Shown piece after piece: positions 62,788-64,000 of a stretch of 64,000 bases of DNA. The number at the start of each line of letters is the position of its first letter. Position 1 is the stretch's first letter. The notes below the pieces were generated by a model, which searched no databases, was not told the DNA's origin, and saw nothing but the letters and a program-made list of their open reading frames with translations. Position numbers and translations under genes: made by a program. Origin of the DNA: Shinisaurus crocodilurus (lineage: Eukaryota; Chordata; Lepidosauria; Squamata; Shinisauridae); NCBI GenBank assembly GCA_021292165.1, contig JAHFWL010000038.1, positions 1 to 64,000 of the forward strand, written 5' to 3'.

Positions 62788-62887
62788 TTTCATTTCTGTT
62801 GTCTTGTGAGGATTAACTGAAAAGTGTTCACAGACATACAGGACCTGAGTCTGTGGGAGTAGGTGTGTCACAGAGAGTGTCGTGCTT

Positions 62888-62919
62888 CTTTAAAGAGGAA
62901 GCTGCCTCTGAATTTACGT
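62888..62919 (-). promoter_or_regulatory. V promoter, degenerate octamer ACGTAAAT
   Basis: ACGTAAAT (62,912-62,919) and TTTAAAG (62,888-62,894). Confidence 0.6.
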
Positions 62920-62929
62920 ACACTTCAGG

Positions 62930-64000
62930 ATAAAAGAGCAGTATCTGCACAGTACGCATTTTGGGAGGTGGTAAACTAGTGCTGGCCGTGGGTGTTCCAA
63001 ATACATCACAGTGACAAGAGATGTTGCTTAAAACTGTATGAAAAACAAAAACAAAAAAACCCAGCAGCTTAGCAGTGGAAGGAACTTCCTGCGGGATTTC
63101 ATTTTCGGGTGGCAGGATAAATATAGATTGACATCTATCAGGACTAGTTTACCTTTGAATATGAGGGATAACATTTGGGATAAAAGTGACATTAAAAATA
63201 GGTGGATAATAAATCCACCTATTGAGGCTTTCCCCCCATTTCTTTTTAATCCCTGTACATGGAGGCTTTCTGGAGCCAAGCAGTTGGGGGTGGCAGTTTT
63301 AAAGCTTGCCCCTGTGTATGGTGGACCCAATCCCAATTGGTGCCACACATACTTACTCTTGAGGAAAACAAGAGTGGATAGCTACACACTACATAATGAA
63401 TGTAACATATAGTTTGACCCTTAGTCCTATGGAGTTCACAGAGGCTTACTTCCAGTTAAGTGGATATAGGATTGCAGCCATAGACTGCAACTCCATACAG
63501 AAGTAAGTCCCACTGAAGTCACCATGACATTTTAGAACAATCTCTGATAACTCTTCGGCACAGATCCGTACAGCAGCCAGTGTGCAAGGAGACACTTAAA
63601 AAAAAAAAAAAAAAGGTGCAAAAGAGGCAACATCTGATAATAGGTATCACAACTTTTCTGGGATAGTTTTTAATGTAATCCGAATAAAATGGTAACTAGC
63701 AACTTAAAATAAGATTCCAAGGAAATGAGACAAAGGCATGGAGCTCTTCTGCCGAGGCAACTATACTGTGTCTCAGGGATCTGATGATATCAGCCAACAA
63801 TCATGGCCGATGCAATAATCTGAAAATGGACTTTAAAAAAAAAAAAGGAAAGCTGCAGCATGGGGGAAGCCATCTATTTTTTATGTGCATGACCAATTAT
63901 ACTGATGTTGCATTATCATGTACCATTCTTTCTTGAGGCATCAGTCACCACATGTCAAAGTGTGCTGCTTTCACCTTTTACTTGAAGGTGTAATATAAAA
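62930..64000. repeat. V 5' flank, paralog of 42,800-44,450
   Basis: Same order of blocks as 42,780-43,367 and 43,853-44,450 without the foldback insertion: GATTGCAGCCATAGACTGCAA is uninterrupted. A-run at 63,598-63,614. No gene. Confidence 0.6.

Noticed and set aside
1..64000. CRISPR arrays, bacterial operons, tRNA or rRNA genes, D or J segments
   Set aside because: None found. The 5S-like pieces are SINEs, and no 12-bp-spacer RSS next to a J-like WGxG motif was seen.

Overview
This window is part of an immunoglobulin heavy-chain variable (IGHV) gene cluster from a reptile, most likely a squamate (lizard). The gene content is unambiguous. There are about fifteen V segments or V scraps, and all that can be oriented lie on the minus strand. 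The better-preserved ones have a split leader exon, a V exon with the paired framework cysteines and the framework tryptophan, and a 3' recombination signal (RSS) with a heptamer, a spacer of about 23 bp and a nonamer. No D, J or constant segment was seen. The lizard assignment is an inference from the mobile-element mix: CR1, L2-like LINEs, a CORE/MIR-like tRNA SINE, a 5S-rRNA-derived SINE with a CR1 tail, DIRS-like retroelements and many hAT elements.

Layout. Bases 1-7,500 are a tandem array of clan II V genes with unusually long leader introns (349-371 bp). There are four V segments (about 0.6-1.3, 3.2-3.9, 5.0-5.7 and 6.7-7.4 kb) plus an orphan RSS. Only the one at 5.0-5.7 kb looks fully intact. 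Bases 7.5-20 kb hold transposon-rich spacer, an intact VH3-like (clan III) segment at 11.9-12.4 kb, two damaged ones (14.5 and 16.3-16.7 kb) and scraps. Two paralogous blocks about 20 kb apart (26-31 kb and 46-50.8 kb) each carry one apparently intact V gene of a third family, at 28.4-28.8 and 48.3-48.7 kb. These have leader MWSLLL and resemble mammalian VH2/VH4. Each block also carries a decayed clan I relic and L2-like fragments. The rest of the window contains VH3-like segments: one split by a LINE (31.5-33.0 kb), a decayed relic (39.9 kb), one with a single stop codon (42.2-42.7 kb), one intact in coding but with a doubtful RSS (55.6-56.0 kb), and one that has lost its second cysteine (62.4-62.8 kb).

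Mobile DNA. Six hAT-type insertions have perfect 8-bp target duplications. Three of these (9.4-10.6, 23.5-24.5 and 60.1-60.7 kb) belong to one family whose ends are packed with GAGTC/GACTC pentamers, and one of the three keeps a piece of hAT transposase. A 3.2-kb LINE at 35.1-38.3 kb with endonuclease and reverse transcriptase lies between direct repeats of about 180 bp. A DIRS-like element at 50.8-55.35 kb keeps gag-like sequence and has an LTR-like insertion inside it. Another DIRS-like 3' fragment at 10.9-11.8 kb keeps a broken SGNH-hydrolase-like domain.

How it works together. Each intact V is its own transcription and recombination unit, with octamer promoter, leader, V exon and RSS, that would be joined to a D-J downstream of the low-coordinate end. 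The array evolves by duplication and decay, and transposons diversify the spacers. Candidates judged usable from sequence alone are the V segments at 4,964-5,700, 11,926-12,359, 28,354-28,814 and 48,277-48,737.
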